A stretch of 64,000 nucleotides of DNA from Streptomyces sp. NBC_00162 (GTDB taxonomy: Bacteria > Actinomycetota > Actinomycetes > Streptomycetales > Streptomycetaceae): contig NZ_CP102509.1 in the NCBI RefSeq assembly GCF_024611995.1, forward strand, positions 5,952,001-6,016,000, written 5' to 3'. The notes beneath the pieces were generated by a model, which worked only from the letters and a program-made list of their open reading frames with translations, had not been told where the DNA came from and did no database searches. Below are positions 43,589 through 52,832 of this stretch, piece after piece. The position numbers were made by a program, and so were the translations under genes. Positions within the stretch are counted from its first letter, which is position 1; every line of letters begins with the position of its first letter.

Positions 43589-45112
43589 TTGCCCGAAAGC
43601 ACCACACCGGCCGAGCTGCGCCCCGCAGCGCTCGGCACCGCCGACATCACCTTCTTCGTCGTCTCCGCAGCCGCCCCGCTCACCGTCATGGCCGGCGTCG
43701 CCCCCGTCGCGATCCTGCTCGGCGGCATCGGCGCCCCCGCCGGGTACCTCCTCGCCGGCCTCACCCTCGCCGTCTTCGCCGTCGGTTTCACCGCCATGAG
43801 CCGCCACGTCCGCAGCGGCGGAGCCTTCTACGCCTACATCACCCGCGGCCTCGGCAAGCGCGTCGGCATCGGCGCCGCGCTCCTCGCCCTCATCGGCTAC
43901 AACGGCATGGAGATCGGCGTCTACGGGCTCCTCGGCACCACCACCGCCGACACCGGCCGCGCCCTCTGGGGACTCGACATCCCCTGGCTCCCCGTCTCCC
44001 TCGCCGGGCTCCTGCTGATCTGGTACGGCGGCTTCCGCTCCATCGACTTCGGCGCCAAGCTGCTCGGCGTGCTGCTCGTCGCCGAGACCGGGATACTCGT
44101 CCTCCTCGCCGGAGGGGTCCTCCTCAAGGGCGGCGCCCACGGGCTGTCGGCCGCCTCCTTCGCCCCCGGCGCCGTACTCGTCCCCGGCACCGCCGCCGTC
44201 CTGGCCTTCGCCTTCGCCGCCTTCACCGGCTTCGAGTCGACCGTCATCTACCGCCGCGAGGCCCGCGACCCCCAGCGGACCATCCCGCGCGCCACCTACC
44301 TCGCCGTCGCCTTCCTCGGCCTCTTCTACGCCTTCGTCGTCTGGACCGTCATCCAGGCCTTCGGCGCCGAAGAGGTGGTCACCGCCGCCACCGAGGACCC
44401 CGGCGGCCTCTTCTTCGCCGCGATCACCACCTACGTCGGCCCCTGGGCGGCGGACCTGATGCACGTCTTCATCGTCACCAGCGTCATCGCCTCCCTGCTC
44501 GCCTTCCACAACGCCATCAACCGGTACGCGCTCGTCCTCGCCGAGGAAGGCGTCCTGCCCGCCGCCCTCGGCCGCGTCCACCCCCGTCACCGCTCCCCGT
44601 ACCTGGCCGGAGCCGCCCAGACCGCGCTCGGAGCCGTGATCGTCCTCGGCTTCGCCCTCGCCGGAGCCGACCCCTACCAGCAGCTGCTGCTGTGGGTGAA
44701 CACCCCGGGCATGATCGCCCTCATGGCCCTGATGCTGCTCACGGCCCTCGCCGTACCCGTCTACTTCCGGCGCGTCGCCCACCGGGAAGGCCCCTGGCGG
44801 ACCGTCGTCGCGCCCGTCACCGCCGCCGTCCTGCTGGCCGTGGCGATCTTCCTGGTCGTCTCCAAGGTGGCGCTCTTCACCATGGCCTCCACCGCCGTCA
44901 ACACCCTCCTCGTCGCCCTCGTCCCCGCCGTCTTCCTGGCCGGCCTCGCCCTCGCCCAGCGGCTCAAGACCCACCGCCCCGAGGTCTACGCCCGCTTCGC
45001 CGAAGAGCCCGCCCACCCCGAAGGAGCAGAGCAGTGCCCGCTGCCGACACCGTCCTCACCGGAGCCCGCGTCCGCACCCTCGACCCCGGCCGCCCCGAGG
45101 CCCGCGCGGTAG
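43589..45112 (+). CDS. APC-family amino acid/amine permease
   Basis: This 507-aa transporter has about 12 helices. APC features are GTADITFFVVSAAAPLTVMAGVAP (helix 1) and FAFAAFTGFESTVIYRREARDPQRTIPRATYL (helix 6 to loop). A TTG start is chosen because AGAAGGG lies eight bases upstream; longer frames read through the operator. The last 26 residues are a Pro/Ser/Ala-rich tail (PTPSSPEPASAPS) encoded where the amidohydrolase gene already runs, a 79-base overlap. It is probably imported substrate for the amidohydrolase next to it. Confidence 0.88.
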   Translation: MPESTTPAELRPAALGTADITFFVVSAAAPLTVMAGVAPVAILLGGIGAPAGYLLAGLTLAVFAVGFTAMSRHVRSGGAFYAYITRGLGKRVGIGAALLALIGYNGMEIGVYGLLGTTTADTGRALWGLDIPWLPVSLAGLLLIWYGGFRSIDFGAKLLGVLLVAETGILVLLAGGVLLKGGAHGLSAASFAPGAVLVPGTAAVLAFAFAAFTGFESTVIYRREARDPQRTIPRATYLAVAFLGLFYAFVVWTVIQAFGAEEVVTAATEDPGGLFFAAITTYVGPWAADLMHVFIVTSVIASLLAFHNAINRYALVLAEEGVLPAALGRVHPRHRSPYLAGAAQTALGAVIVLGFALAGADPYQQLLLWVNTPGMIALMALMLLTALAVPVYFRRVAHREGPWRTVVAPVTAAVLLAVAIFLVVSKVALFTMASTAVNTLLVALVPAVFLAGLALAQRLKTHRPEVYARFAEEPAHPEGAEQCPLPTPSSPEPASAPSTPAAPRPAR

Positions 45113-46629
45113 CCGTCCGCGACGGGCAGATCACCGCCGTCGGCGACGAGGCCGACGTACGCGACTGGCGCGGCCCCGGCACCGAGCTGATCGACCTCGG
45201 CGGCGCCACCCTCACCCCCGGCCTCACCGACGCCCACAGCCACCCCGTCTGGGGCATCGAGATGGCAGCGGGCACCGACCTCTCCGCCGTCCGCGACCTC
45301 GCACAGCTGCGGGCCGCCCTGCGCACCGCCGAGCGCACCAAAGGCTGGGTCGTGGGCCACGGCCTCGACCACAACGCCTTCGGCGGACAGCCCGTCGACC
45401 GCACCCTGATCGAGGACGCGCTGGACGGCGCCCCCGCCTTCCTGCGCCTCTACGACGGCCACTCGGCCCTCGCCAGCGGCCCGGCCCTGGCCGCCGCCGG
45501 CATCACCGGCCCCCGCACCTTCGCCCAGCGCTCCGCCATCGTCTGCGACGCCGGCGGCCGCCCCACCGGCCACCTCGTCGAGCACGCCGCGATGGCGCTG
45601 GTCGGAGCCCTGGTCCCCAAGCCCACCCACGCCGAACGCCGCACCCGCCTCGTCGCCCTCCTCGACGCCATGGCCGCCACCGGACTGACCGGCGCCCACG
45701 TCATGGACCTCGGCGACGGAGACGTACCGGCCCTCCTCGCGACCGTCGAGTACGAGGGCCACCTGCCGCTGCGGCTGCGCCTGGCCCCCTGGTGCATGCC
45801 GGGTGCGGACGAGGAGGAACTGGCCGGGCTGATCGAGCTCCAGCGCCTGGCCGGCCGCCACTGGCAGGTCGGCGGCGTGAAGTTCTTCATGGACGGCACC
45901 GTCGAGGGCGGCACCGCCTGGCTGGAGCACGCCGACTGCCACGGCCAGGGCACCGACGCCTTCTGGCCCGACCCGCGGGCCTACGCCCGGGCGGTACGGG
46001 TCCTCGACGCGGCCGGCGTGCGCACCGCGACCCACGCCATCGGCGACGCGGCGGTCCGCCACGTCCTGGACACGGTCGCCGCGCTCGGCGGGCAGGCCCG
46101 GATGCGGCACCGGATCGAGCACATCGAAACCGTGCCCGACGACCAGCTGAAGCGGTTCGCGGAGCTCGGGGTGATCGCCTCGATGCAGCCGCCGCACACC
46201 GCGTACACCCGCGCCGACCACACCGACGAGTGGTCCAGGCGGCTGGGGGAGGACCGGGCCGGGCGCGCCTGGCGCTGCCGGGACCTGCGGGACGCGGGAG
46301 CGGTCCTCGCGCTCGGCTCCGACTGGCCCATCGCCCACTACGACGCCCGCCAGGTCCTGGTCACCGCCCGCAGCCCGCTCGGCGCGGCATCGGCGGGACC
46401 GGCCCTGACCGGGCTGATGGCGCTGGAGGGGATGACCTCGCACGCGGCGCTCGCGGCCGGGGAACAGCAGGTGGCGGGCCGGATCGCACCCGGCAGGAGG
46501 GCGGATCTGACGGCCTTCGCACTCGACCCGGTCACGGCCGGGGTGGACGAGCTGGCCGAGGCCCCGGTCCGCCTCACGATGTCCGGCGGGCGCGTCACCC
46601 ACCGGGAGAGCGGGATCCGGGGGGCCTAG
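45034..46629 (+). CDS. YtcJ-type amidohydrolase
   Basis: This 531-aa member of the amidohydrolase superfamily (YtcJ/NfdA-like amidohydrolase_3) has metal-site motifs LTPGLTDAHSHPVWG, the lysine region VGGVKFFMDGTVEGGTAW, HAIGDAAVRHVLD, RHRIEHIETV and LGSDWPIAHYDARQ. A GTG start with AAGGAG seven bases upstream is clear. The start lies within the permease gene, 79 bases before that stop. Its end overlaps the convergent PAP2 gene by four bases. Relatives hydrolyse N-formyl or amide bonds; the permease suggests an imported amide. Confidence 0.92.
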   Translation: MPAADTVLTGARVRTLDPGRPEARAVAVRDGQITAVGDEADVRDWRGPGTELIDLGGATLTPGLTDAHSHPVWGIEMAAGTDLSAVRDLAQLRAALRTAERTKGWVVGHGLDHNAFGGQPVDRTLIEDALDGAPAFLRLYDGHSALASGPALAAAGITGPRTFAQRSAIVCDAGGRPTGHLVEHAAMALVGALVPKPTHAERRTRLVALLDAMAATGLTGAHVMDLGDGDVPALLATVEYEGHLPLRLRLAPWCMPGADEEELAGLIELQRLAGRHWQVGGVKFFMDGTVEGGTAWLEHADCHGQGTDAFWPDPRAYARAVRVLDAAGVRTATHAIGDAAVRHVLDTVAALGGQARMRHRIEHIETVPDDQLKRFAELGVIASMQPPHTAYTRADHTDEWSRRLGEDRAGRAWRCRDLRDAGAVLALGSDWPIAHYDARQVLVTARSPLGAASAGPALTGLMALEGMTSHAALAAGEQQVAGRIAPGRRADLTAFALDPVTAGVDELAEAPVRLTMSGGRVTHRESGIRGA

Positions 46630-47510
46630 CGGCGGAAGCGGTTCAGCAGCGCCGCCGCCGGGTGCGGACCCGCGTGCTCGGGGTGGCGCGGCAGCTGGTG
46701 CGGGAGCGAGCCGAACCAGGCCCGCGAGGTGCTGTAGCCGAAGGCCAGGCAGAGCATGCCGCCCACGGCGTCGAGCCAGAAGTGGTTGGCGGTGGCCACG
46801 ATCACGACGAGGGTCGCCGCCGGGTAGAGCAGGCCCAGGATCCGGGCCCAGGGGGCCGAGGCGACCGCGAAGATCGTCAGCCCGCACCAGAGCGACCACC
46901 CTATGTGCATGGACGGCATCGCCGCGTACTGGTTCGACATGTGCTTGAGGTTCCCGGAGGCCATGGAGCCCCAGGTGTGGTGGACCAGCACGGTGTCGAC
47001 GAAGTCCTGCCCGTTCATCAGCCGGGGCGGCGCGAGCGGGTAGAGGTAGTAGCCGACCAGGGCGACGCCCGTGGTGGCGAAGAGCACGAGGCGCGTGGCC
47101 GCGTAACGCCCGGGATGAAAACGGTAGATCCACACCAGCACGCCGATGGTCACGATGAAGTGGAGCGTGGCGTAGTAGTAGTTCATGCCCACGACCAGCC
47201 ACGTCACGGAGTTCACGGCGTGGTTGACGGTCTGCTCGACGGCGATGCCCAGCGTCCGCTCGGCGCTCCAGATCCAGTCGGCGTTCGCGAGGGCGGCCGC
47301 CTTCTGCTCCGGCACCGCGTTGCGGATCAGCGAGTAGGTCCAGTAGCTGACCGCGATGAGCAGGACCTCGAACCAGATCCGCGGCCGGCGCGGACTGCGC
47401 AGCCGGGTCAGCAGGGAGCGCTCGGACCCCGTCCGGACCTCACTCTCGGCCACGGGGGGTGACGAGACGTCCGTCCGGGTTTCCAGTGTCTTCACGCTCG
47501 CTTCACCCAT
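46626..47510 (-). CDS. PAP2-superfamily membrane phosphatase
   Basis: This 294-aa protein has a basic cytoplasmic head, then six hydrophobic helices. The acid-phosphatase motifs are AAMPSMHIGWSLWCG (PSMH block) and ATANHFWLDAVGG (the histidine/aspartate block), on the outer side. The pattern matches the inositol-phosphoceramide-synthase-like/PAP2_3 group. Its substrate is likely a lipid phosphate, with teichoic or isoprenoid lipids possible. The gene ends inside the amidohydrolase stop. Confidence 0.9.
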   Translation of the reverse strand: MGEASVKTLETRTDVSSPPVAESEVRTGSERSLLTRLRSPRRPRIWFEVLLIAVSYWTYSLIRNAVPEQKAAALANADWIWSAERTLGIAVEQTVNHAVNSVTWLVVGMNYYYATLHFIVTIGVLVWIYRFHPGRYAATRLVLFATTGVALVGYYLYPLAPPRLMNGQDFVDTVLVHHTWGSMASGNLKHMSNQYAAMPSMHIGWSLWCGLTIFAVASAPWARILGLLYPAATLVVIVATANHFWLDAVGGMLCLAFGYSTSRAWFGSLPHQLPRHPEHAGPHPAAALLNRFRR

Positions 47511-47583
47511 GGGGAGAGAGTCTGCCAGATGCGATCTCGCCTCCGATCATCCCTCGGGACGGTCTTGGGCGCCTGCGCTCCGA

Positions 47584-47637
47584 CCTACGGACTACTCCGG
47601 CCTGAGGGACGGCTGCGGCCTACGGACGACTCCGGCC
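47584..47637. repeat. 19-bp direct repeat spanning the malR1 end
   Basis: CCTACGGACTACTCCGGCC (47584-47602) and CCTACGGACGACTCCGGCC (47619-47637) differ by one base. The second copy covers the malR1 stop codon and last codons. A 16-base spacer separates them. Confidence 0.7.
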
Positions 47638-48660
47638 CCGGGCCTGTCCGGGGCCGGAGGCCGTGGACCCCCGGACGACCAGCTCGGGCAGGAAGACGAA
47701 CTCGCTGTGCGGGGCCGGCGTACCGCCGATCTCCTCCAGCAGGGTCCGGACGGCCGCCTGCCCCATGGCCAGGACCGGCTGCCGGATGGTGGTGAGCGGC
47801 GGATCGGTGAACGCTATGAGAGGGGAGTCGTCGAAGCCGACCACCGACACGTCCTGCGGCACCCGCAGCCCCTGCTGCCGGGCGGCGCGGATCGCACCGA
47901 GCGCCATCATGTCGCTCGCGCACACCACCGCCGTGCAGCCCCGCGAGATCAGTGCGGTCGCGGCGGCCTGGCCGCCCTCCAGCGTGTACAGGGAATGCTG
48001 GATCAGCTCCTCGGTCTCGGCCTCGTCGAGCCCGAGCCGCTCCTTCATCCCGAGCCGGAAGCCCTCGATCTTGCGGACCACCGGCACGAAGCGCTTCGGC
48101 CCGACGGCGAGCCCGATCCGGGTGTGCCCCAGCGCCGTCAGGTGGGTGACCGCGAGCTGCATCGCCGCGCGGTCGTCGGGGGAGACGAAGGGCGCCTGCA
48201 CCTTGTCGGAGAACCCGTTGATGAGGACGTACGGGACGCCCTGGCCGCGCAGTTGGTCGTAGCGGCCCATGTCGGCGGTCGTGTCCGCGTGCAGGCCGGA
48301 GACGAAGATGATCCCGGAGACCCCGCGGTCGACGAGCATCTCGGTCAGTTCGTCCTCGGTGGACCCGCCGGGCGTCTGCGTGGCCAGCACGGGCGTGTAG
48401 CCCTGCCGGGTCAGCGCCTGGCCGATGACCTGGGCGAGCGCCGGGAAGATGGGGTTGTCCAGCTCGGGCGTTATCAGGCCGACGAGGCCCGCGCTGCGCT
48501 GGCGCAGCCGTACGGGCCGTTCGTAGCCGAGCACGTCGAGCGCGGCCAGTACGGATTCACGGGTGCCCGCGGCCACACCGGGCTTGCCGTTGAGCACGCG
48601 GCTGACTGTGGCTTCGCTGACCCCCGCCTGGGCTGCGATGTCGGCTAGCCGTGCGGTCAC
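47620..48660 (-). CDS. malR: LacI-family maltose repressor MalR1
   Basis: This 346-aa repressor has the helix-turn-helix LADIAAQAGVSEATVSRVLNGKPGVA, hinge LGYERPVRLRQRS and a periplasmic-binding-like sensor with DVSVVGFDDSPLIAFTDPPLTT. It is close to the malR known to repress malEFG in S. coelicolor. The GTG at 48660 fits family alignment; a GTG at 48684, two bases after the aglA1 stop, is the alternative if coupled. It follows aglA1 in a leftward operon. Its recognition helix is the same as that of MalR2, so both may bind the same operators. Confidence 0.88.
   Translation of the reverse strand: MTARLADIAAQAGVSEATVSRVLNGKPGVAAGTRESVLAALDVLGYERPVRLRQRSAGLVGLITPELDNPIFPALAQVIGQALTRQGYTPVLATQTPGGSTEDELTEMLVDRGVSGIIFVSGLHADTTADMGRYDQLRGQGVPYVLINGFSDKVQAPFVSPDDRAAMQLAVTHLTALGHTRIGLAVGPKRFVPVVRKIEGFRLGMKERLGLDEAETEELIQHSLYTLEGGQAAATALISRGCTAVVCASDMMALGAIRAARQQGLRVPQDVSVVGFDDSPLIAFTDPPLTTIRQPVLAMGQAAVRTLLEEIGGTPAPHSEFVFLPELVVRGSTASGPGQARGRSRP
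47632..47657. terminator. hairpin in the malR1 3' end
   Basis: CCGGCCCCGG and CCGGGGCCGG form a perfect 10-bp stem with loop GCCTGT, located in the last codons of malR1 just before its stop. Confidence 0.5.
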
Positions 48661-48686
48661 GGGATTGGACTGTACCGGTCGCACGT

Positions 48687-50297
48687 TCAGATTGCCCACC
48701 ACGTGCACGAGTCCGGTGGCAGCAGCACCGTGCGGCCGTCCGTCTCCACGGGCGCGCTGGACAGTACGGGGCGGCCGGGCTCCGGGAGTTCGACCGGGGT
48801 GGGCCGGCTGTTGAGGGTGCAGGCGAAGCCGGGCCGGGTGAAGAGGAGCACGTCCTGGGGCGCGGGCAGCCAGGTCAGCGGGCCCGAGTCCGGGGAGCCG
48901 AGACCGGGCAGGGCCCGGCGCAGTTCCAGGGCGGCGCGGTAGAGCTCGAGGGTGGAGTGCGGATCGCCGGTCTGGGCGGCGACGCTGAGGCCGCCCCAGC
49001 CGGCGGGCTGCGGCAGCCAGGTGCCCGACGGGCCGAAACCGTACGGGGGCTCCGCGCCGGACCAGGGCAGCGGCACCCGGCAGCCGTCGCGCAGCCCGTC
49101 CTGACCCGCGGTGCGGAGGAAGGCGGGGTCCCGGCGGGCCTCGTCCGGGAGGTCGGCGACCTCCGGCAGGCCCAGCTCCTCGCCCTGGTAGACGTACGCC
49201 GACCCGGGCAGGGCCAGCATCAGCAGCGCGGCGGCCCGCGCCCGCTCCAGGCTGCCGAAGCGGGTCCGGTGCCGTACGACGTCGTGGTTGGACAGCACCC
49301 AGGTGGTGGGCGCCCCCACCGAGGCGGTGGCGGCCAGGGACTCGTCGATCACGGTCCGCAGGGCGGTGGTGTTCCACGGGCAGTTCAGGAAGCGGAAGTT
49401 GAAGGCCTGGTGCAGTTCGTCGGGGCGGACGTAGAGGGCGAGGCGCTCGGAGGTCGGCACCCAGGCCTCGGCGACCCCGATCCGGGGGCCCTCGTAGGAG
49501 TCGAGGAGCCGGCGCCAGGAGCGGTGGATCTCGTGGACCCCGTCCTGGTCGAAGAAGGGGAGCGGCTGCGTGCCGATGAGGGTGGCCTGGGCGCCGTGCC
49601 CGATGTCGGGCAGGCCGGCGGCCTTGACCATGCCGTGGGCCACGTCCACCCGGAAGCCGTCGACGCCGAGGTCGAGCCAGAAGCGCAGGACGGAGGCGAA
49701 CTCGGCGGCGACCTCCGGATGGCCCCAGTCCAGGTCGGGCTGCTCGGGGGCGAAGAGGTGCAGGTACCAGGCGCCGTCCTCGACACGGGTCCACGCGGGG
49801 CCGCCGAAGACGGACTCCCAGTCGTTCGGCGGCTCGGCGCCGCCGGGCCCCCGGCCGGGGTGGAAGTGGTAGCGCGCCCGGGCCCGCGGATCCCCGGCGC
49901 GGGCGGCCCGGAACCACGCGTGCTGCTCGGAGGTGTGGTTCGGCACCACGTCCACGATGATCCGCAGCCCCAGTGCGTGGGCGGCCCGTACGAGGTCGTC
50001 GGCGTCGGAGAGGTCCCCGAAGAGCGGGTCGACGGCCCGGTAGTCGGCGACGTCGTAGCCGCCGTCCGCCTGCGGGGAGACGTAGAAGGGGGTCAGCCAC
50101 ACGGCGTCGACCCCCAGGCGGGCCAGGTGGGGGAGGCGCTCGCGCACCCCGCGCAGGTCCCCGACGCCGTCGCCGTCGCTGTCGGCGAAGGAGCGCACGT
50201 ACACCTGGTAGATGACGGCATCACGCCACCAGCCACTGCTTGCGGTGGCGTTGCTGGAAGCGCTTGCAAGCTGGACGGCCGTCGACTCATGGGTCAT
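48687..50297 (-). CDS. alpha-glucosidase AglA1 (GH13)
   Basis: This 536-aa enzyme of the cytoplasmic GH13 alpha-1,4-glucosidase group has the GH13 regions: region I DVVPNHTSE, region II DGFRVDVAHG (nucleophile Asp), region III GVAEAWVP (acid/base Glu), region IV LSNHDVVRH. There is no signal peptide. It hydrolyses imported maltodextrins. The start MTHESTAVQLASASS has a LacI-type operator within its first codons. It is the first gene of a leftward operon with malR1, and a paralogue, aglA2, lies on the other side of malEFG. A 142-base tract at 49159-49300 is almost identical to aglA2. Confidence 0.92.
   Translation of the reverse strand: MTHESTAVQLASASSNATASSGWWRDAVIYQVYVRSFADSDGDGVGDLRGVRERLPHLARLGVDAVWLTPFYVSPQADGGYDVADYRAVDPLFGDLSDADDLVRAAHALGLRIIVDVVPNHTSEQHAWFRAARAGDPRARARYHFHPGRGPGGAEPPNDWESVFGGPAWTRVEDGAWYLHLFAPEQPDLDWGHPEVAAEFASVLRFWLDLGVDGFRVDVAHGMVKAAGLPDIGHGAQATLIGTQPLPFFDQDGVHEIHRSWRRLLDSYEGPRIGVAEAWVPTSERLALYVRPDELHQAFNFRFLNCPWNTTALRTVIDESLAATASVGAPTTWVLSNHDVVRHRTRFGSLERARAAALLMLALPGSAYVYQGEELGLPEVADLPDEARRDPAFLRTAGQDGLRDGCRVPLPWSGAEPPYGFGPSGTWLPQPAGWGGLSVAAQTGDPHSTLELYRAALELRRALPGLGSPDSGPLTWLPAPQDVLLFTRPGFACTLNSRPTPVELPEPGRPVLSSAPVETDGRTVLLPPDSCTWWAI
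50255..50268. promoter_or_regulatory. LacI/GalR-type operator at aglA1 start
   Basis: TGGAAGCGCTTGCA fits the LacI-family consensus TGNAANCGNTTNCA exactly apart from one mismatched symmetric pair, and the overlapping GCTTGCAAGC is a 10-bp perfect palindrome. It lies 30-43 bases into the annotated aglA1 reading frame, so it acts as a roadblock, or the true start is further in. Confidence 0.75.
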
Positions 50298-50414
50298 ATC
50301 GGGGTCAACGCGAGCACACGCCCCCTGGTTGCGGGCCGGGACAGTCGAAGGTGACTCGAACTAACAGCAAGCTGCGGCAACCGTACGGACACACCGATGT
50401 AACGATCAGCCCTT

Positions 50415-50435
50415 CTTGCAGAAAATTGCCGCAAG
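50415..50435. promoter_or_regulatory. MalR-type operator upstream of malE
   Basis: CTTGC-N11-GCAAG (CTTGCAGAAAATTGCCGCAAG, outer arms perfect) lies about 85 bases upstream of malE. A partial site TGCGGCAA lies at 50373-50380 on the other strand orientation. The CTTGCA word recurs in the amylase promoter, supporting shared maltose control. Confidence 0.65.
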
Positions 50436-50519
50436 CCCTTTCGGTCTTCTTTCAGCCTTGTTACGTTCCTGGCAACTCGGGACCGCGAGGGCGCGGCCGG
50501 GATCATCGAAGGAGTTCAT

Positions 50520-51794
50520 ATGCGGCGTGGCATAGCGGCCACCGCGCTGGTCGCGGCCCTGGCGCTCGCGGCGACGGCTTGCGGTGGGGACGACAAGGAC
50601 GCGGCCGGCGAGACGAAGGCCGGCGGCGAGCTGTCCGGCACCGTCACCTGGTGGGACACGTCGAACGACGCCGAGAAGGCCAGCTTCCAGAAGATCGCCG
50701 AGGCGTTCACCGCGAAGCACCCGAAGGTGACCGTCAAGTACGTCAACGTCCCGTACGGCGACGCGCAGAACAAGGTCAAGAACGCCTTCAGCAGCGGTTC
50801 CGACGCCCCCGACGTGATCCGCGCCGACGTCGGCTGGGTCGCCGACTTCGCGTCCCTGGGTTACCTCGACGAGGTCCCGGCCGAGACGGCGAAGAAGGTC
50901 GACTCCGAGTTCCTCGCGCAGGCCGCGGCCAGTGGCAAGTACGAGGGCAAGACCTACGCCGTGCCGCAGGTCATCGACACCCTCGGCCTCTTCTACAACA
51001 AGAAGATGCTCGCCGACGCCGGGGTCCAGCCCCCCAAGACGCTCGAGGAGCTGAAGACCGCCGCCGCCGCCATCAAGGCGAAGACCGGCAAGGCCGGGCT
51101 CTACCTGCGCGGCGACGACTCCTACTGGTTCCTCCCGCTGATCTACGGCGAGGGCGGCGACCTGGTCGACGCGAAGAACAAGACGGTCACCGTCGACAAC
51201 GCGGCGGGCGTCAAGGCGTTCAAGACCGCCCGTGACCTGGTCACCTCGGGCGCGGCGGTCACCAACGCCACCGACGGCTGGACCAACATGCAGACGGCCT
51301 TCAAGTCCGGCGAGGCCGCCATGATGATCAACGGTCCGTGGGCGGTCGCCGACACCTACGCCGGTGACCAGTTCAAGGACAAGGCCAACCTCGGCGTCGC
51401 CGCCGTCCCGGCCGGCTCGGTCAAGGCGGGCGCCCCGCAGGGCGGCCACGACCTCGGTGTCTACGCCGGTTCCAAGAACCGCGCCGCGGCCCACGCCTTC
51501 GTCGACTACATGACCTCGCAGGAGGTCCAGGTGCAGTCGGCCAAGGAGCTGAGCCTGCTCCCGACCCGCACGGCCGCCTACGAGCAGCCGGACGTCAAGA
51601 GCAGCGAGATGGTGCAGTTCTTCAAGCCGGCCGTGGACAAGGCCGTCGAGCGCGCCTGGATCCCGGAGAACGGCTCCCTCTTCGAGCCGCTGAAGGTCGA
51701 ATACACCAAGGCGATCACCGGAGCGTCGAGCCCCGAGGACGCCGCCAAGGCGGCCGGCGTCGAGTTCCGCAAGATCCTCAAGGGTTGGAAGTAA
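50520..51794 (+). CDS. malE: maltose/maltodextrin-binding lipoprotein MalE
   Basis: This 424-aa solute-binding protein is lipid-anchored: MRRGIAATALVAALALAATACGGDD ends in a lipobox at about Cys22. The fold is type 1 solute-binding with TWWDTSNDAEKASFQKI, DAPDVIRADVGWVADFASLGYLD, GLFYNKKMLADAGV and GINGPWAV-like segments. GAAGGAG precedes the ATG. It is the first gene of malEFG with a MalR operator upstream. No terminator separates it from malF (7 bases). Confidence 0.94.
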   Translation: MRRGIAATALVAALALAATACGGDDKDAAGETKAGGELSGTVTWWDTSNDAEKASFQKIAEAFTAKHPKVTVKYVNVPYGDAQNKVKNAFSSGSDAPDVIRADVGWVADFASLGYLDEVPAETAKKVDSEFLAQAAASGKYEGKTYAVPQVIDTLGLFYNKKMLADAGVQPPKTLEELKTAAAAIKAKTGKAGLYLRGDDSYWFLPLIYGEGGDLVDAKNKTVTVDNAAGVKAFKTARDLVTSGAAVTNATDGWTNMQTAFKSGEAAMMINGPWAVADTYAGDQFKDKANLGVAAVPAGSVKAGAPQGGHDLGVYAGSKNRAAAHAFVDYMTSQEVQVQSAKELSLLPTRTAAYEQPDVKSSEMVQFFKPAVDKAVERAWIPENGSLFEPLKVEYTKAITGASSPEDAAKAAGVEFRKILKGWK

Positions 51795-51801
51795 CGACAA
51801 G

Positions 51802-52830
51802 ATGGCTGCTCACACCAGCCAGTCGGTGGCGAAGGCCGCGGGCGACGGCGTCGAGAACGACGCCGCCGCCCGCGGCCGGAGCCGCAGGACTGACAGCGGG
51901 AACACACGTGGACTGAGGCGTGCCCTCGCCACCCACTGGTACGCCTGGGCCATGATCGCCCCGGTGGTGCTCGTACTCGGCGTGATCATCGGCTGGCCGC
52001 TCGTCCGCGGCGTCTACCTGTCGCTGACCGACGCCAACGAGCGCAACGTCGCCCGCACGATCGGCGCGCGTCACATTGACGCCACGTACGAGTTCGTCGG
52101 ACTCGACAACTACACGGCCGTGCTCGGCGACCCGGTGTTCCTGCAGCGGCTGGTGTGGACGGTGATGTGGACCGTCGCGTGCGTGTCCATCACCTTCACC
52201 CTCGGCCTGGTCCTGGCCAACATGCTCAACCGGGACTTCCGGGGCCGCGCCGCCTACCGGATGGCGCTCATCCTGCCCTGGGCCGTCCCCGGCTTCGTCT
52301 CGGTCTTCGCCTGGCGGTTCCTCTTCAACCGCGACAACGGCATCCTCAACAAGATCCTCGACGGCGGCGGCATCGCCGCCATTCCGTGGCTCGACGACCC
52401 GACCTGGGCCAAGTTCTCGGTCGTGGCCGTCAACGTCTGGCTCGGCGTCCCCTTCATGATGGTCGCCCTGCTCGGCGGGCTGCAGTCCATCCCCGGTGAG
52501 CTCTACGAGGCCGCCGAGATGGACGGCGCGAGCGCCTGGCAGCGGTTCCGGCACATCACCCTGCCCGGGCTGCGCGCGGTGAGCATGACCGTGATCCTGC
52601 TCTCCACCATCTGGACCTTCAACATGTTCCCGGTGATCTTCCTGCTCACCCGCGGCGGACCCGGTGACTCCACCGAGATCCTGGTGACGCAGGCCTTCCG
52701 CGAGGCGTTCGTCTCGAGCCCGCGCGACTTCGCCGGCTCCGCGACCTGGGGCGTACTGATCCTCGCCCTGCTCATGATCTTCGCGCTGGTCTACCGGCGC
52801 TCGCTGCGCAAGCAGGGAGAGGTGTGGTGA
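51802..52830 (+). CDS. malF: maltose ABC permease MalF
   Basis: This 342-aa permease has a long cytoplasmic head (1-45), about six hydrophobic helices, and the EAA loop LYEAAEMDGASAWQRFRHITLPGL. It forms a pair with MalG. The gene follows malE by 7 bases and the malG start overlaps or abuts its end, so this is one operon. No ATPase gene is in the cluster; in Streptomyces the shared MsiK ATPase serves such importers. Confidence 0.93.
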   Translation: MAAHTSQSVAKAAGDGVENDAAARGRSRRTDSGNTRGLRRALATHWYAWAMIAPVVLVLGVIIGWPLVRGVYLSLTDANERNVARTIGARHIDATYEFVGLDNYTAVLGDPVFLQRLVWTVMWTVACVSITFTLGLVLANMLNRDFRGRAAYRMALILPWAVPGFVSVFAWRFLFNRDNGILNKILDGGGIAAIPWLDDPTWAKFSVVAVNVWLGVPFMMVALLGGLQSIPGELYEAAEMDGASAWQRFRHITLPGLRAVSMTVILLSTIWTFNMFPVIFLLTRGGPGDSTEILVTQAFREAFVSSPRDFAGSATWGVLILALLMIFALVYRRSLRKQGEVW

Positions 52831-52832
52831 CC

